NCBI RefSeq assembly: GCF_002906655.1
Contig: NZ_CP025795.1
Coordinates: 496,001 to 560,000, forward strand
Direction: 5' to 3'
DNA from: Vibrio hyugaensis
Lineage (GTDB): Bacteria; Pseudomonadota; Gammaproteobacteria; Enterobacterales; Vibrionaceae
DNA: 64,000 nucleotides
Position numbers and translations under genes: made by a program. Of the stretch, positions 44,300 to 54,080 are shown piece by piece; the stretch's first letter is position 1, and every line of letters starts with the position of its first letter. The notes beneath the pieces are model-generated. The model had not been told where the DNA came from, ran no database searches, and saw nothing but the letters and a program-made list of their open reading frames with translations.

Positions 44300-45883
44300 T
44301 TAAATCAAACCTTGTTCTTTCGCCATGTGGTTAGCGATGCTCGGCGCTTTCCAGATGCTTGGAAGCAGTATGAAAGACACAGGAACAGCTGTAATCACGA
44401 TGAAAGACTGCAATGCCGAGATACCGCCAGAGCCCATCGAGATAAGCGCGATCGCCACCACACCCATCATTAAGCCCCAGAACGAGCGTATCACTGCGTT
44501 TGGTTCTGTAGAGCCAGTCATTACCACACTGATGGTGTATGTCATTGAGTCACCCGTTGTCACGATGAACGTCGTGGTCAGGATCAAGAACAATACTGAA
44601 ATCACCATCGGGAATGGTAGCTCAGAAGTAATCGCAAGCAGAACGGCAGGCAAGTTAAAGCCCTCAAACGCCGATGAAATCAAACCTGGGTTTTCTAGCT
44701 CGAACGCCAAGCCACTGCCACCAACGATGCTGAACCAGAAACACGTGATCAATGGTGCAGCAATGCTGATAGAAAGGATTAATTGGCGAATTGTACGGCC
44801 GCGTGAGATTCGCGCGATGAAAATTGCCATCATCGGACCGTAACCAATGAACCAGCCCCAGAAGAAGACTGTCCACCAACTTAGCCACTCGGTGTCACCA
44901 CGGTAAAGCGCCATTGGGAAGAAGTTATCTACCATGCGGCCAATGCCTTGCACGTAACCATCCACAATAAAGCTGGTTGGGCCGAAGAACAGGATGTAAC
45001 CAATTAGAGCCACAGACAACACGATGTTGTAACGGCTCACAAGCTGGATGCCTTTGCTTACACCGCTTAGGGCAGACAAGGTGTACATCAAAATCGCAGC
45101 GACGATCACTAAGCTTTGAGTAACAAAGGTATCAGGTAAGCCAAATAGCGAGTTCAGGGCGTAACTGATCTGCAGACCTAAGAAACCAATTGGACCAATA
45201 GTACCTGCGGCTACGGCGATAATGCTGCATGCGTCTGCGACGTCGCCAATCCAACCGTTGATCGCTTTGTCACCAAATACTGGGTAAAGCAGGGTACGAG
45301 GTTTGAGTGGTAAGCCCTTATCGTAGTGAAGGTGCATCAAAACGACTGAAGAAAGACAACCTAGGATAGCCCAAGCAAGGAAACCCCAGTGCATGAAAGA
45401 CTGAGAAAGTGCATTGATTGCGGAGGCTTTTGGCGACGCTTCACCATACAGAGGTGGTGCAGAAACAAAGTGGGCGATAGGCTCTGCAGCTGCCCAGAAA
45501 ACACCGCCACCGGCGAGTAGGGTACAAAGTACGATCGACAACCACTTAAAGGTGTCGATATCAGGTCTCGCTAGACCGCCTAAGCGTACGTAGCCTGTAC
45601 GACCTAGTGCAATAGCCAAACCAATAAGGAAATTCAGAAGGAGTAATACTTGCCAAAAGGCACCGAAGTATTGAGTCGCAAACCCGAAGCCTGCGTTGAC
45701 CATCGCGGTCAGAGATTCTGTATTTGTTAGAGCGAGCAGAACAAAGACGGTAAGGAAGCTACCACTTAACCAAAATACAGGGTTAGTGAGTTCAAGGCGC
45801 TTGATAAGGGAAGGAGGATGAATAGCAGAATAGTCTGCCTCCTGAATAGGAGCATGAGAGGCGGCATTCGTCATATTTGACAT
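44300..45883 (-). CDS. BCCT-family osmolyte (betaine/choline/carnitine) transporter
   Basis: 527 aa from ATG 45883; the ORF opens 15 codons earlier but MSNMTNAASH is the more natural start. Twelve helices are predicted. The TM8 segment WWTVFFWGWFIGYGPMMAIF is the BCCT signature whose tryptophans form the aromatic cage for trimethylammonium groups. With ProXWV at 10.7-13.9 kb this is the second osmoprotectant uptake system in the window. The short C-terminal tail suggests weak osmosensing. The transported compound cannot be specified from sequence. Confidence 0.92.
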   Translation of the reverse strand: MSNMTNAASHAPIQEADYSAIHPPSLIKRLELTNPVFWLSGSFLTVFVLLALTNTESLTAMVNAGFGFATQYFGAFWQVLLLLNFLIGLAIALGRTGYVRLGGLARPDIDTFKWLSIVLCTLLAGGGVFWAAAEPIAHFVSAPPLYGEASPKASAINALSQSFMHWGFLAWAILGCLSSVVLMHLHYDKGLPLKPRTLLYPVFGDKAINGWIGDVADACSIIAVAAGTIGPIGFLGLQISYALNSLFGLPDTFVTQSLVIVAAILMYTLSALSGVSKGIQLVSRYNIVLSVALIGYILFFGPTSFIVDGYVQGIGRMVDNFFPMALYRGDTEWLSWWTVFFWGWFIGYGPMMAIFIARISRGRTIRQLILSISIAAPLITCFWFSIVGGSGLAFELENPGLISSAFEGFNLPAVLLAITSELPFPMVISVLFLILTTTFIVTTGDSMTYTISVVMTGSTEPNAVIRSFWGLMMGVVAIALISMGSGGISALQSFIVITAVPVSFILLPSIWKAPSIANHMAKEQGLI

Positions 45884-46175
45884 AATTACTTCGCTTTTTA
45901 GGGCTCGGAAGCCGTGCATTTCCCTCACACAAATAGGTCGAAAAGTGTGAGGATGATCAAAAAGCCGCTGATACTAGCACGTTGAGCACCTCAATATAAC
46001 CGTAGATTCGGAATAATTGTCTACGTAAGCGGCAAATTACTGATTTCTGGGTAGAGATTTTTTGCGTGAAGTGCGCCGCATTTCGTATGTAAATGACATT
46101 CCCCTTATTCTTGTAAGGACACCACAGGATTACATTGAGCCAACCTGTTCTAATAAAAATTAAAGGTCTTACCCT

Positions 46176-48584
46176 ATGGCTCATTTTGAACTCAATGGAC
46201 AGTGGCAACTTACCTCGCCACAGCGTCCAGACATCAATATTCCGATGACTTTGCCTGGCGATAATGTCTCTGCACTTTTGCAAGCAGAGCTTATTCCTAA
46301 CCCATATGTGGCAGATAATGAATCCAAGGTTCGTTGGATTGAAGAATGCGATTGGCATATTGAACGCGAGTTTACTGTCGATGAACCTGTGTTATTGGCC
46401 AAACAAGTTTGGATGACGTTAACTCGCGTCGATACTTTAGCCACCTTTTATATTAACGGTGAGCAAGTACTGACTTGCAGCAACATGTTTGCTCAGCAAC
46501 GTATTGATATTAAAACAAACTTAAAACAAGGCGTTAATACGATTCGAGTTGAGTTTGCCCGAGTCGACTTAGAAGGTGCAGAGCGAGCAAAGAAACTGCC
46601 ATTTCCCATTCCGTCGGCAATGGGGAACAACCAGATCCCGCACATGAACTTGATTCGTAAAACCCAATGTCACTCGGGATGGGACTGGGGTGTTTGTTTG
46701 ATGGTTTCCGGTATCTATGACCCGATTCAAATTGAGGTCGTCGACGATGTGTGGCTCAAAGGATTCTCGACAGAGCAGCAATGGAAAGCTGATGGTAGTG
46801 TGCTGGTTGATGTATTAGTTGAAGTAGAAACCGATACTCAACTTCATGAAATCACAATTGAATTTGATGATCAGCGCCAATCGATTCGAACCGAAGGAAG
46901 TGGTCACTACCACTGTCAGTTCCATATTATCGAGCCAAAACGCTGGTGGCCTGCGGGTTACGGTGAAGCGCATTTGTATTCTATTTCTGTTCATTGTGGT
47001 GAGCAGTTACTATCGCGCAAGATTGGTTTGCGAGAGTTAAGGCTGAACAATCAAACGGATGAACACGGCTCCGCGATGGAGTTCATCATTAACGGCACCC
47101 CAATCAATGCGAAAGGCGCAAACTGGATTCCGGTGGATGCGATGCCAGGGCGTGAGTGCGAAAGCCGATACCGCAATCTGTTACAGAGTGCAGTCGATGC
47201 CAATATGAACATGATTCGTGTTTGGGGGGGCGGCCAGTATGAAAGTGAAACCTTCTACAACCTGTGTGATGAATTGGGCTTGTTGGTGTGGCAAGACATG
47301 ATGTTCGCTTGCTCGCTGTATCCATCCGATGACGATTTCTTGAAAGATGTGGAACAAGAGTTGCGATTCCAAATCCCACGTTTGAAAGAGCACCCGTCGA
47401 TTGCACTGTGGTGTGGCGATAATGAAGTGATTGGTGCGATTGGCTGGTACGACGAATCCAAGCACAACAAAGTCAAATACACGGTGAATTACGATCGTCT
47501 GAATCGAATGATCGAACAAGTCATTGGTCAGCAAGACGATTCACGCCGTTTTTGGCCGAGTTCACCTTGTAATGGCGAGTTGGATTTTGGCGATGCGTGG
47601 CATGATGACAGCAAAGGCGACATGCACTTCTGGGACGTTTGGCACTCAGGAAAATCGTTTAATGCTTATCTAAACATTAACCCGCGTTTTTGTTCCGAGT
47701 TTGGCTTCCAATCTTGGCCGTCTTTTGCTGAGGCAAAACAGTTTGTGCCAGAGCAGGATTGGAACGTCACCTCACCAACGTTTGAGCAGCACCAAAAGAA
47801 CCCTCGTGGTAACAGCATCATCACGGAGATGTTTACTCGTTACTTCCGCTTCCCATCAGGCTTCGAGGAGATGTTGTACTTAAGCCAAGTTCAGCAAGCG
47901 ATGGCAATTAAGACCGCTTGTGACCATTGGCGCGCCATCTCACCAGTATGTCGAGGTATGTTGTATTGGCAGCTCAATGACAACTGGCCAGTGAGTTCTT
48001 GGTCGAGCTTAGAATACAGTGGCCGTTGGAAGCAATTGCATTACCATGCCAAACGCTTCTTTGCGCCTCAGTATTTGGTGTTCTCAGAGCATACAGGTAA
48101 GTTGAGCTTGCATTTGTTAAACGACGCAAAAGAGCCTGTGAGTGTTAATGCTCAGCTGCAATGGGTGAACTGGCAAGGTGAAGTGAAGCAAACTTGGCAG
48201 CTAGAGCAAAGCGTATCAAAGGATAGCAATACTGTCGTTTGGCAACTTGACGACCAGTTTGATATCGCGAATCTAACATCGGGCTTCTTCTACGCAGAGG
48301 GACAAGTAGGCGAAGAGCGAATCACGAACACGTGGTTTAGCACTCATGAACTGAAAACCTTGCCGATGGAGAAGGCAAAGATAGAAGTGAAGATTGAAGC
48401 AAACCACATTACGCTAGCTTCAGATAAGCCTGCGTTCTTTGTGCATTTAGAATCGGATACCGATGGTCGATTCTCTGAATCAAGTTTGACTTTACTTGCT
48501 CATCAACCAGTAACGATAGAGTTCTTAGGTGATGATGTGGCGGCGATGGCAGAGTCACTGCGAGTTTACCATTTGATGCAATAA
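46176..48584 (+). CDS. Glycoside hydrolase family 2 beta-mannosidase
   Basis: 802 aa without signal peptide, so cytoplasmic. The GH2 order is sugar-binding jelly roll (about 1-185), beta-sandwich (about 190-290) and TIM barrel (about 295-620). WCGDNEV supplies the acid/base (Glu417) and FCSEFGFQSW the nucleophile (Glu508); both match beta-mannosidases rather than beta-galactosidases. WGGGQYE is the conserved barrel motif. It would remove terminal beta-mannose from imported manno-oligosaccharides. No mannan uptake genes lie nearby, and the flanking genes are unrelated. Confidence 0.92.
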   Translation: MAHFELNGQWQLTSPQRPDINIPMTLPGDNVSALLQAELIPNPYVADNESKVRWIEECDWHIEREFTVDEPVLLAKQVWMTLTRVDTLATFYINGEQVLTCSNMFAQQRIDIKTNLKQGVNTIRVEFARVDLEGAERAKKLPFPIPSAMGNNQIPHMNLIRKTQCHSGWDWGVCLMVSGIYDPIQIEVVDDVWLKGFSTEQQWKADGSVLVDVLVEVETDTQLHEITIEFDDQRQSIRTEGSGHYHCQFHIIEPKRWWPAGYGEAHLYSISVHCGEQLLSRKIGLRELRLNNQTDEHGSAMEFIINGTPINAKGANWIPVDAMPGRECESRYRNLLQSAVDANMNMIRVWGGGQYESETFYNLCDELGLLVWQDMMFACSLYPSDDDFLKDVEQELRFQIPRLKEHPSIALWCGDNEVIGAIGWYDESKHNKVKYTVNYDRLNRMIEQVIGQQDDSRRFWPSSPCNGELDFGDAWHDDSKGDMHFWDVWHSGKSFNAYLNINPRFCSEFGFQSWPSFAEAKQFVPEQDWNVTSPTFEQHQKNPRGNSIITEMFTRYFRFPSGFEEMLYLSQVQQAMAIKTACDHWRAISPVCRGMLYWQLNDNWPVSSWSSLEYSGRWKQLHYHAKRFFAPQYLVFSEHTGKLSLHLLNDAKEPVSVNAQLQWVNWQGEVKQTWQLEQSVSKDSNTVVWQLDDQFDIANLTSGFFYAEGQVGEERITNTWFSTHELKTLPMEKAKIEVKIEANHITLASDKPAFFVHLESDTDGRFSESSLTLLAHQPVTIEFLGDDVAAMAESLRVYHLMQ

Positions 48585-48620
48585 GTAAGATAAAGCGAGT
48601 CGTCAGATAAAAGTAATATG

Positions 48621-48642
48621 AAGGGGGCCTCCGTGCTCCCTT
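48621..48642. terminator. Terminator between mannosidase and LuxR-type gene
   Basis: Eight-bp stem with one G-T pair (48621-48628 with 48635-48642), T-flanked, located between two converging genes. Confidence 0.75.
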
Positions 48643-48660
48643 TGTTGTTTCTTGCTTTAA

Positions 48661-49314
48661 TTAGAACAAATTGCGCTTGGCCCAATTAATGGCCTGCATC
48701 CGGTTCTTGACTTCAAGTTTGCGGAAAATGCTATAAAGGTGTGACTTCACCGTATGCTCACTGACAAACAGAGTGTCCGCGATATCAAGGTTTGAGCCAC
48801 CTTGACACAATGCGGTCAGAACCTGCATTTCTCGTCGTGTGAGCTCAATATCGAGCTTAGAATCGTGCTCCGTGACAGTGTGATTTAAATTTACCAAGTA
48901 GCCAATAAGCCGGTTGAGAATGTCTCGGGATAGCCAGTTCTCTCCATTTAAGATGCCTTTAAGGCCTTTGATCACCTTGTCGAAATCGTCTTCAAAATAA
49001 AATAAACCTTTTAGGTTAGACCAGCTGAGTAAACTCTCCACACCTAAGTTTGGTTCGGCATTGACTAATATCGTAGCGTCGACGTGGTGAAGCTCACTCA
49101 ATGTCACTTTGACATCACTCAGATCGGGCAGAGAACTATCGACAATTGCGACGTAGTGTTCGTCGTGGTGATCGGGTATTTCAACGTCTGCCCCTTTGGC
49201 CAGTAAAACGGGTTGCCCTAAGCGCTGCTCGATGGCGGTTTGTAATCCTCTGCCTTGAATATTGTTGAAGGTAAACAATAAGATGGTGTTGTTTTTTGTA
49301 TTGTTATTCATCAT
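48661..49314 (-). CDS. VpsT/CsgD-type LuxR-family regulator
   Basis: 217 aa. An atypical receiver-like domain (about 9-125) lacks the usual phospho-Asp triad and is followed by a LuxR HTH (LTRREMQVLTALCQGGSNLDIADTLFVSEHTVKSHLYSIF). WLSR at 127-130 fits the W[FLM][TS]R c-di-GMP-binding motif of V. cholerae VpsT. It should be a c-di-GMP-dependent activator of matrix or biofilm genes. The start overlaps the XRE stop (TAATG), so the two are translationally coupled, and a diguanylate cyclase gene heads the cluster. Confidence 0.88.
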   Translation of the reverse strand: MMNNNTKNNTILLFTFNNIQGRGLQTAIEQRLGQPVLLAKGADVEIPDHHDEHYVAIVDSSLPDLSDVKVTLSELHHVDATILVNAEPNLGVESLLSWSNLKGLFYFEDDFDKVIKGLKGILNGENWLSRDILNRLIGYLVNLNHTVTEHDSKLDIELTRREMQVLTALCQGGSNLDIADTLFVSEHTVKSHLYSIFRKLEVKNRMQAINWAKRNLF

Positions 49315-50129
49315 TAGTGGGCTTCCTGTCGAGACTGCATAAATTCATTTCCTACCTGGTGGAAGCGATAGAGCACCAGATCGAGTAATCCATCAAAGCA
49401 ATGCTTCACCATGGGGTTTTCGAATATCCGTGTGGCGGGGGCTTTAAAAAAGGTGACTCGCCGATGGTGGTAGAAATCCCGTATAAAAATGTCGAACAAA
49501 AGTTGTTTAATTACGGGCTCATGAACAGGGAAGTGGATGATCGCGTTGCCCATTACTTGAATAATGTCAGAGACCAAAAACTTCAAAATTGACCGGCCTA
49601 AATGCCATAAGCTGAGAATCCTAAATTCAGACCTCAGCTCTTGATAAATCATATGACCAACTAGCATGCCTTTGCAGTAATAAAGCCGAGCCTTACTGGG
49701 TGATTGATTGAATTGATTGAGTGTGTCTTCCATGCCCCCTGGCGTAATTAGCTGTTTATGTACGGCGTTGATTTGCTCGAATTCAGACACACTGATTTGG
49801 TTGAGAGAGCAACTCTTTACATCGGTGACTTGGTATTCGTACACAATATCTTTAAAGCTCAAATAAATGTTTTTGCTCTGTGAGGCTTTGACTCGTTTGT
49901 ACTCGCTAGAAGTGTATTGATACTGCTCTCCAATAAAGTGTGAAAAGGCGAGCCGTTTTAATAAACTCGGTGTGACTTTCCCGCTTTCCCATTGGCTTAA
50001 TGTCGGTTGATTTAAGCTGTCGAACGCGCTGTAACTCCTTGCTAACTCATCGGCTAACTGGCCTTGAGTTAAACCCCTTTCCTTTCGAATTGCAGCAACA
50101 GCATGCGAAAATTCTAACTTGCTAACCAT
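49314..50129 (-). CDS. XRE-type HTH regulator with unknown C-terminal domain
   Basis: 271 aa from ATG 50129 (CAGGA upstream; the ORF opens seven codons earlier). Residues about 6-62 are a clear Cro/CI HTH (AIRKERGLTQGQLADELARS, PTLSQWESGKVTPS). The remaining 200 residues are not a domain I can name; ARLYYCKGMLVGHMIYQEL suggests a GNAT-like strand pattern but no acetyl-CoA loop is visible. It is central in the cyclase-XRE-VpsT-like cluster and may be the switch that controls it. Confidence 0.8.
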   Translation of the reverse strand: MVSKLEFSHAVAAIRKERGLTQGQLADELARSYSAFDSLNQPTLSQWESGKVTPSLLKRLAFSHFIGEQYQYTSSEYKRVKASQSKNIYLSFKDIVYEYQVTDVKSCSLNQISVSEFEQINAVHKQLITPGGMEDTLNQFNQSPSKARLYYCKGMLVGHMIYQELRSEFRILSLWHLGRSILKFLVSDIIQVMGNAIIHFPVHEPVIKQLLFDIFIRDFYHHRRVTFFKAPATRIFENPMVKHCFDGLLDLVLYRFHQVGNEFMQSRQEAH

Positions 50130-50194
50130 ATATCTACGTCCTGAGCTCATTATATTTTTTGATTGTTTGAAGCGGCCCGAACTGAGCCAAGTTT

Positions 50195-51211
50195 CTATGT
50201 TCTAGATTTTTTAGTGAGGTACATCATTTGGTCTGCATGCTGGATAAGCGCGTCACTGTTACTCCCTTCATAAGGGAAGCGCGCCATACCAATACTCAAA
50301 CCGATGTGAACGTTTTGAAAATGGATAAAAATAGGTGCACTACATGCGTGTTGTAGCAAAGACTGAAATTGTTCTAAATCCTTTGTACTTTCTAGGTTGG
50401 GGAGACAAAGGATGAATTCATCACCGCCAATTCGTGTGGCAAATTGATCGTCCCCCAGCAGTTGCAATATGCGTTGGGCGGTAACTTTTAAAACCTTGTC
50501 GCCAGCGTCATGGCCGAATTCATCATTCACTGCTTTGAAGCCATCTAAATCGATATACAACAGAGCAAACGGTTGAGCGCGTTGTATCTGATGTTCAATC
50601 AACTGATGGCCTTTAAAGCGGGAATAACACCCTGTCAGCTCGTCGATCTCGAGCAGTCTTTCTAGTTTTTCGACCTGTTCATATTGCGTTTGCCACGCGT
50701 TTTTCCAGTCACGCTCTATGGAAAGTAATCCTTTGTAAATGAAAAGGTTGAACAGGTACAGAAACGTACTCCGAATGGAGAACTCACTTAAACCTTGTAG
50801 TTTAAACGGGTCATTCGCCGCAACTATCAAATCTATGTTAAAGCAGACAGTCATTGACAATGTGTATGTGATCAGTGACCAGAAAACGCCAAATTCAATC
50901 AAGGCTAAAAGGAGGTTGACCGTCACCAAGGACGAAAAAAGGAAATGCCCGCCGAGGAAGTAATACAGGTAAAACGTGAGTGTAAAGCCAAGAATTAACG
51001 CAATGACCACCAGTTTGCTTTTCTGTTCGAGAACGAAAAAGTGTCCAGCCCAAAGATAAGTTAGGCAGGAGATGGCGGATAGCAGGTAAGGAAGGTATAC
51101 AACAAATTCTACCCCTCTGATTGCACAAGCGAATAGGGTAATTAGAATACCCAAACTTGTAGAGCGCATGTAATAGCGCGTAAAAATTTTGGTGAACTGT
51201 GTTCTGTCCAT
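50195..51211 (-). CDS. Membrane diguanylate cyclase (GGDEF)
   Basis: 338 aa. The N-terminal half has about six hydrophobic helices (17-160), of the MASE-like membrane-sensor type, then a short coiled coil (about 170-188) and a GGDEF domain. RIGGDEF (262-266) is intact and DELTGCYSR begins the domain. The RxxD inhibitory site is absent (LLGDDQ in its place), so product inhibition may be weak. It is transcribed 65 bp ahead of the XRE and VpsT-like genes, making a local source of c-di-GMP for the latter likely. Confidence 0.9.
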   Translation of the reverse strand: MDRTQFTKIFTRYYMRSTSLGILITLFACAIRGVEFVVYLPYLLSAISCLTYLWAGHFFVLEQKSKLVVIALILGFTLTFYLYYFLGGHFLFSSLVTVNLLLALIEFGVFWSLITYTLSMTVCFNIDLIVAANDPFKLQGLSEFSIRSTFLYLFNLFIYKGLLSIERDWKNAWQTQYEQVEKLERLLEIDELTGCYSRFKGHQLIEHQIQRAQPFALLYIDLDGFKAVNDEFGHDAGDKVLKVTAQRILQLLGDDQFATRIGGDEFILCLPNLESTKDLEQFQSLLQHACSAPIFIHFQNVHIGLSIGMARFPYEGSNSDALIQHADQMMYLTKKSRT

Positions 51212-51585
51212 AGTTATGTCTCAAAGGAACAGCAAATAATGGGCAGACTGGGAAAGAATTCTGTATGGATTGAGTGTGGATGGATGACTTGGAAAGACTA
51301 AACGTACTACCCCGCATGAGTCTGGAAATGCCAGGCGCATGTGCTTTTTCGGGCGTTTTTCTCGTCTGCAAGCGACACTGCATTTCATAAAGTTGCTCGA
51401 TACCTACTGCCGTTTTTATAAACTATTCTATGAGGCAGGGTTGCATAAAACTATACGGTTTTCGGGAAAATGCCCCGATCTCAATATGTCCGCATAAAAA
51501 GTGAGTAAACAGCAAATTTAATGAGGTAAAACTAGCACTTACGTCCTACTGATAAAATGCAAGATCAGTCTAAAGTATTAGGTGT
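51212..51585. other. Intergenic region upstream of the cyclase (374 bp)
   Basis: This spacer carries the promoter for the cyclase cluster. I note a GAAAAAC-type GC step (51355-51365) and ACTGAT-N10-ATCAGT (about 51549-51570), a 6-bp dyad close to the end of the next gene. No supported ORF or strong terminator. Confidence 0.45.
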
Positions 51586-51840
51586 CTACTTGAGTTTTTG
51601 ATGGATACGGTAACCCATCGCGTAACCAAGATAGAATAGCGCAGCGAGTGTGAAAAAAGCGGATATATAAGCAACAAGATGATTCAACCCCAATCCGAAG
51701 GATAAGGTGAATGCGATACCATTTACGGCTTCTACAGGAATCTTGTACCACGCGGAATGCACGGTTGATCCAAATAGAATTAATGTACCAATTAAAAAAA
51801 GTGTGCCGACTGTTAAGCCAACCCATCTGCTGCTGTTCAT
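51586..51840 (-). CDS. Small inner-membrane protein (84 aa), unknown
   Basis: Start set at ATG 51840 (MNSSRWVGL); the ORF opens at a TTG four codons earlier. Two membrane helices are predicted (about 6-24 and 48-72), joined by AWYKIPVEAVNGIAFTLSFG, and the end is basic (YRIHQKLK). I do not recognise the family. It is transcribed alone between the cyclase and GltS genes. Confidence 0.65.
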   Translation of the reverse strand: MNSSRWVGLTVGTLFLIGTLILFGSTVHSAWYKIPVEAVNGIAFTLSFGLGLNHLVAYISAFFTLAALFYLGYAMGYRIHQKLK

Positions 51841-51988
51841 GCGTCTTCTCAAGGGTTACGACGTTCGTAACAAAATATTACAAGACAAGCATTATACAAC
51901 TGAGTGAGGGGCAAGGTGGTAGCAATATTTGCACGATTAAATCAAGAGGCCACCGAAGTGACCCCTTTTTAACCGGTTAGCATCTTAA

Positions 51989-53215
51989 TTAGCCAATCCA
52001 TCGGATGAAGTAAGGGATGATCAGCGCGTTCGCCAAATCGATAAAGAAAGCACACACCAAAGGCACAATAATAAAGGCTTGGTGAGAGTTACCGTATTTT
52101 TGTGCAACGGCCGACATGTTAGCCATTGCGGTTGGGGTAGAGCCCAAAGAAATCCCCCCAAAACCAGAGCAAACAACCGCAGCGTCGTAGTTCTTTCCCA
52201 TTAGAGGAAAAACGACGAATATGGCGATGCAAATAGCCACAAAGAACTGCGCACCAAGAATGATGAATATTGGCCCAGCCAGATCGACTAACGCCCATAA
52301 TTGCATGCTCATCAGTGACATAGCGAGGAAAGCGCCCAAGGCCATGTCAGCAATCAATGCAACCGCTGGTTTCCGTGCTGGCCAACGAGTACCTGTAAGG
52401 CGAGGGTAAGAGGTTGGAATAAGATTAGAAATCAAAATACCAGCAAACAAACAGGTTACAAACAGAGGCAACTCTAAGCCTAAACTGCTCACGCCTTCAT
52501 TCAATATTGCACCCAAGATAATACATACGTGAATCGCTAACATAGCATCCAAAAAGTCATAAGCATTGATGGATGGTTGGGGCTCATCTTGCGCCGTACC
52601 CACGTCCATTTCTTCCACTTTAGCAGGCTTTAGGTTGTGTTTGTTGATCAGGTATTTTGCAATCGGTCCGCCCATCAAGCTTGCTAAAATTAAGCCAAAT
52701 GTCGCGCTGGCAATGCCTATCTCCATTGCTGTGTCTAGGTCGAAGATTTCTGCGATTCTTGGTGACCACGCAATCGCGGTGCCGTGACCTCCAATCAGAG
52801 ATACTGTGCCACTTAACAGACCGACGGCTTCGGGTTGCCCCAGCATGGTTGCGATACCAATACCGGTGAGATTTTGAATCAACATGTAGCCAATGGTGAC
52901 GGTAAGCAGAATCAATAATGGCTTACCGCCTTTGAACAGATCTTGAAGGCTGGCATTGATGCCGATGGTGGTAAAGAAATACACCAGTAACAAGTCACGG
53001 GTAGCGAGGTCGAATTGGACATCAATGTGAGTGACATAATGGATGATCGCGAAAATGACCGATACTAAAATACCGCCAGAAACGGGTTCGGGGATACTGA
53101 ATTCTTTAAGAAAAGAACTGGCTTGTGTTAAGCGCCTACCCAAAAACAAAACGATGATCCCAAGTGTCACCGCGAGAAAAGATTCGACTTGTAATACGCC
53201 GTCGACAAAATTCAT
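51989..53215 (-). CDS. gltS: Sodium/glutamate symporter
   Basis: 408 aa from ATG 53215, where AGGAG precedes the start and the GltS N-terminus (MNFVDGVLQVESFLAV) begins; the ORF opens 29 codons earlier. About ten to twelve helices are arranged in two inverted halves, each with a re-entrant loop: SLIGGHGTAIAW and FGGISLGSTPTAMANM. The matching GGHGT and GGxSLGxTP loops are diagnostic of ESS-family glutamate carriers. A hairpin with a TTCG-type loop lies about 30 bases past the stop. Glutamate uptake may feed the same pool as the D-glutamate genes, though they are 27 kb apart. Confidence 0.95.
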   Translation of the reverse strand: MNFVDGVLQVESFLAVTLGIIVLFLGRRLTQASSFLKEFSIPEPVSGGILVSVIFAIIHYVTHIDVQFDLATRDLLLVYFFTTIGINASLQDLFKGGKPLLILLTVTIGYMLIQNLTGIGIATMLGQPEAVGLLSGTVSLIGGHGTAIAWSPRIAEIFDLDTAMEIGIASATFGLILASLMGGPIAKYLINKHNLKPAKVEEMDVGTAQDEPQPSINAYDFLDAMLAIHVCIILGAILNEGVSSLGLELPLFVTCLFAGILISNLIPTSYPRLTGTRWPARKPAVALIADMALGAFLAMSLMSMQLWALVDLAGPIFIILGAQFFVAICIAIFVVFPLMGKNYDAAVVCSGFGGISLGSTPTAMANMSAVAQKYGNSHQAFIIVPLVCAFFIDLANALIIPYFIRWIG

Positions 53216-53528
53216 AGCCACTCCTGTTGAGGTAAATACATACGATATAAAAATCAATCCGTATGCTCGTCTTTTAAACATACTGACATGTTTGTATGAC
53301 ATCCAATTGCATAACGACGAATTTGAACTAAGTCGGATTGTGCGTCAGATGACATTTTTTTAATGAATAGAAAAGGGGAGCAACACTAGGCTAAACAAAC
53401 CTATGCATCACTCCCCACGTTGAATTGCTTAATGGCGTTTTAGTAAATGAACTTGTTGGCGTACAACGAAAGTCTAGTCAGCCACGGATCGTTCACTAAG
53501 CAACGACTCGTTAAGCCTGTCTCAATGA
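53216..53528. other. Intergenic region, gltS promoter and dsbB-like 3' end (313 bp)
   Basis: Holds the gltS promoter on the minus strand and the terminator of the DsbB-like operon (53367-53416). Nothing else supported. Confidence 0.5.
53367..53416 (-). terminator. Terminator after DsbB-like gene
   Basis: Outer 6-bp GC stem (53375-53380 with 53411-53416) and an inner TAGG/CCTA pairing; on the minus strand it is followed by TTTTCTATT. It lies about 113 bases after the stop. Confidence 0.65.
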
Positions 53529-54068
53529 TTAATTAAATAACCAATAGCTCACAGGGTTATCTGGACATTGATAAGGACCACATTCGGCAAAAGTCCCAAT
53601 CACATTGAGTGCCACAACAGAAATCGCTAGCAAACATGTGATGCGACCTAGGTTGCTCATTTCGTAAGGTTCTGGAGACTCCTCTTTACTGGTCAGCATC
53701 AGAATAACGGCGACCGCGAAAATGGTGGCAACAAACAACACAAACGCCCAAGTGTAATAGTGCATCCCGAAGATAGGGCTACCGTATCCAGGCGTACCAG
53801 GAATTACGTGTAAAGAGACTTGTCTCAGTGACGTGGCGACGCCATAGAGTGCGCCAATAAGTACCACTCCATAATGTCGAGACTGCGGTCCATACACCAC
53901 GTTCAACAAGAAGCCAAACATGATCATGATGAAGCCAATGCGCTGTAATAAACACAAAGGACAAGGCAATTCATTCAGTACAAATTGCAGAACAAAGCCA
54001 ATCAGTAGAACGGCTGTCATGCCCAGTAAACCAAGAGTATTAAGTAAAGCCAGATAGTTTCGATTCAT
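53529..54068 (-). CDS. DsbB-family quinone-linked disulfide oxidase
   Basis: 179 aa from ATG 54068, seven bases after AAGGGGG. Four helices are predicted, with CPLC (first catalytic pair) directly after helix 1 and ECGPYQCP late in the sequence as the probable second pair. In the DsbB/DsbI fold these pass electrons from a periplasmic thiol oxidase to quinone. No DsbA-like gene is adjacent. It follows the DUF5993 gene by 12 bp and is shorter on known motifs than housekeeping DsbB, so it is likely a secondary DsbB. Confidence 0.85.
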   Translation of the reverse strand: MNRNYLALLNTLGLLGMTAVLLIGFVLQFVLNELPCPLCLLQRIGFIMIMFGFLLNVVYGPQSRHYGVVLIGALYGVATSLRQVSLHVIPGTPGYGSPIFGMHYYTWAFVLFVATIFAVAVILMLTSKEESPEPYEMSNLGRITCLLAISVVALNVIGTFAECGPYQCPDNPVSYWLFN

Positions 54069-54080
54069 GTGCAATCCCCC

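Noticed and set aside
51578..51826. 82-codon ORF in another frame of the small membrane gene
   Set aside because: The chosen frame has a clear two-helix membrane pattern and a better start; this one is its shadow.
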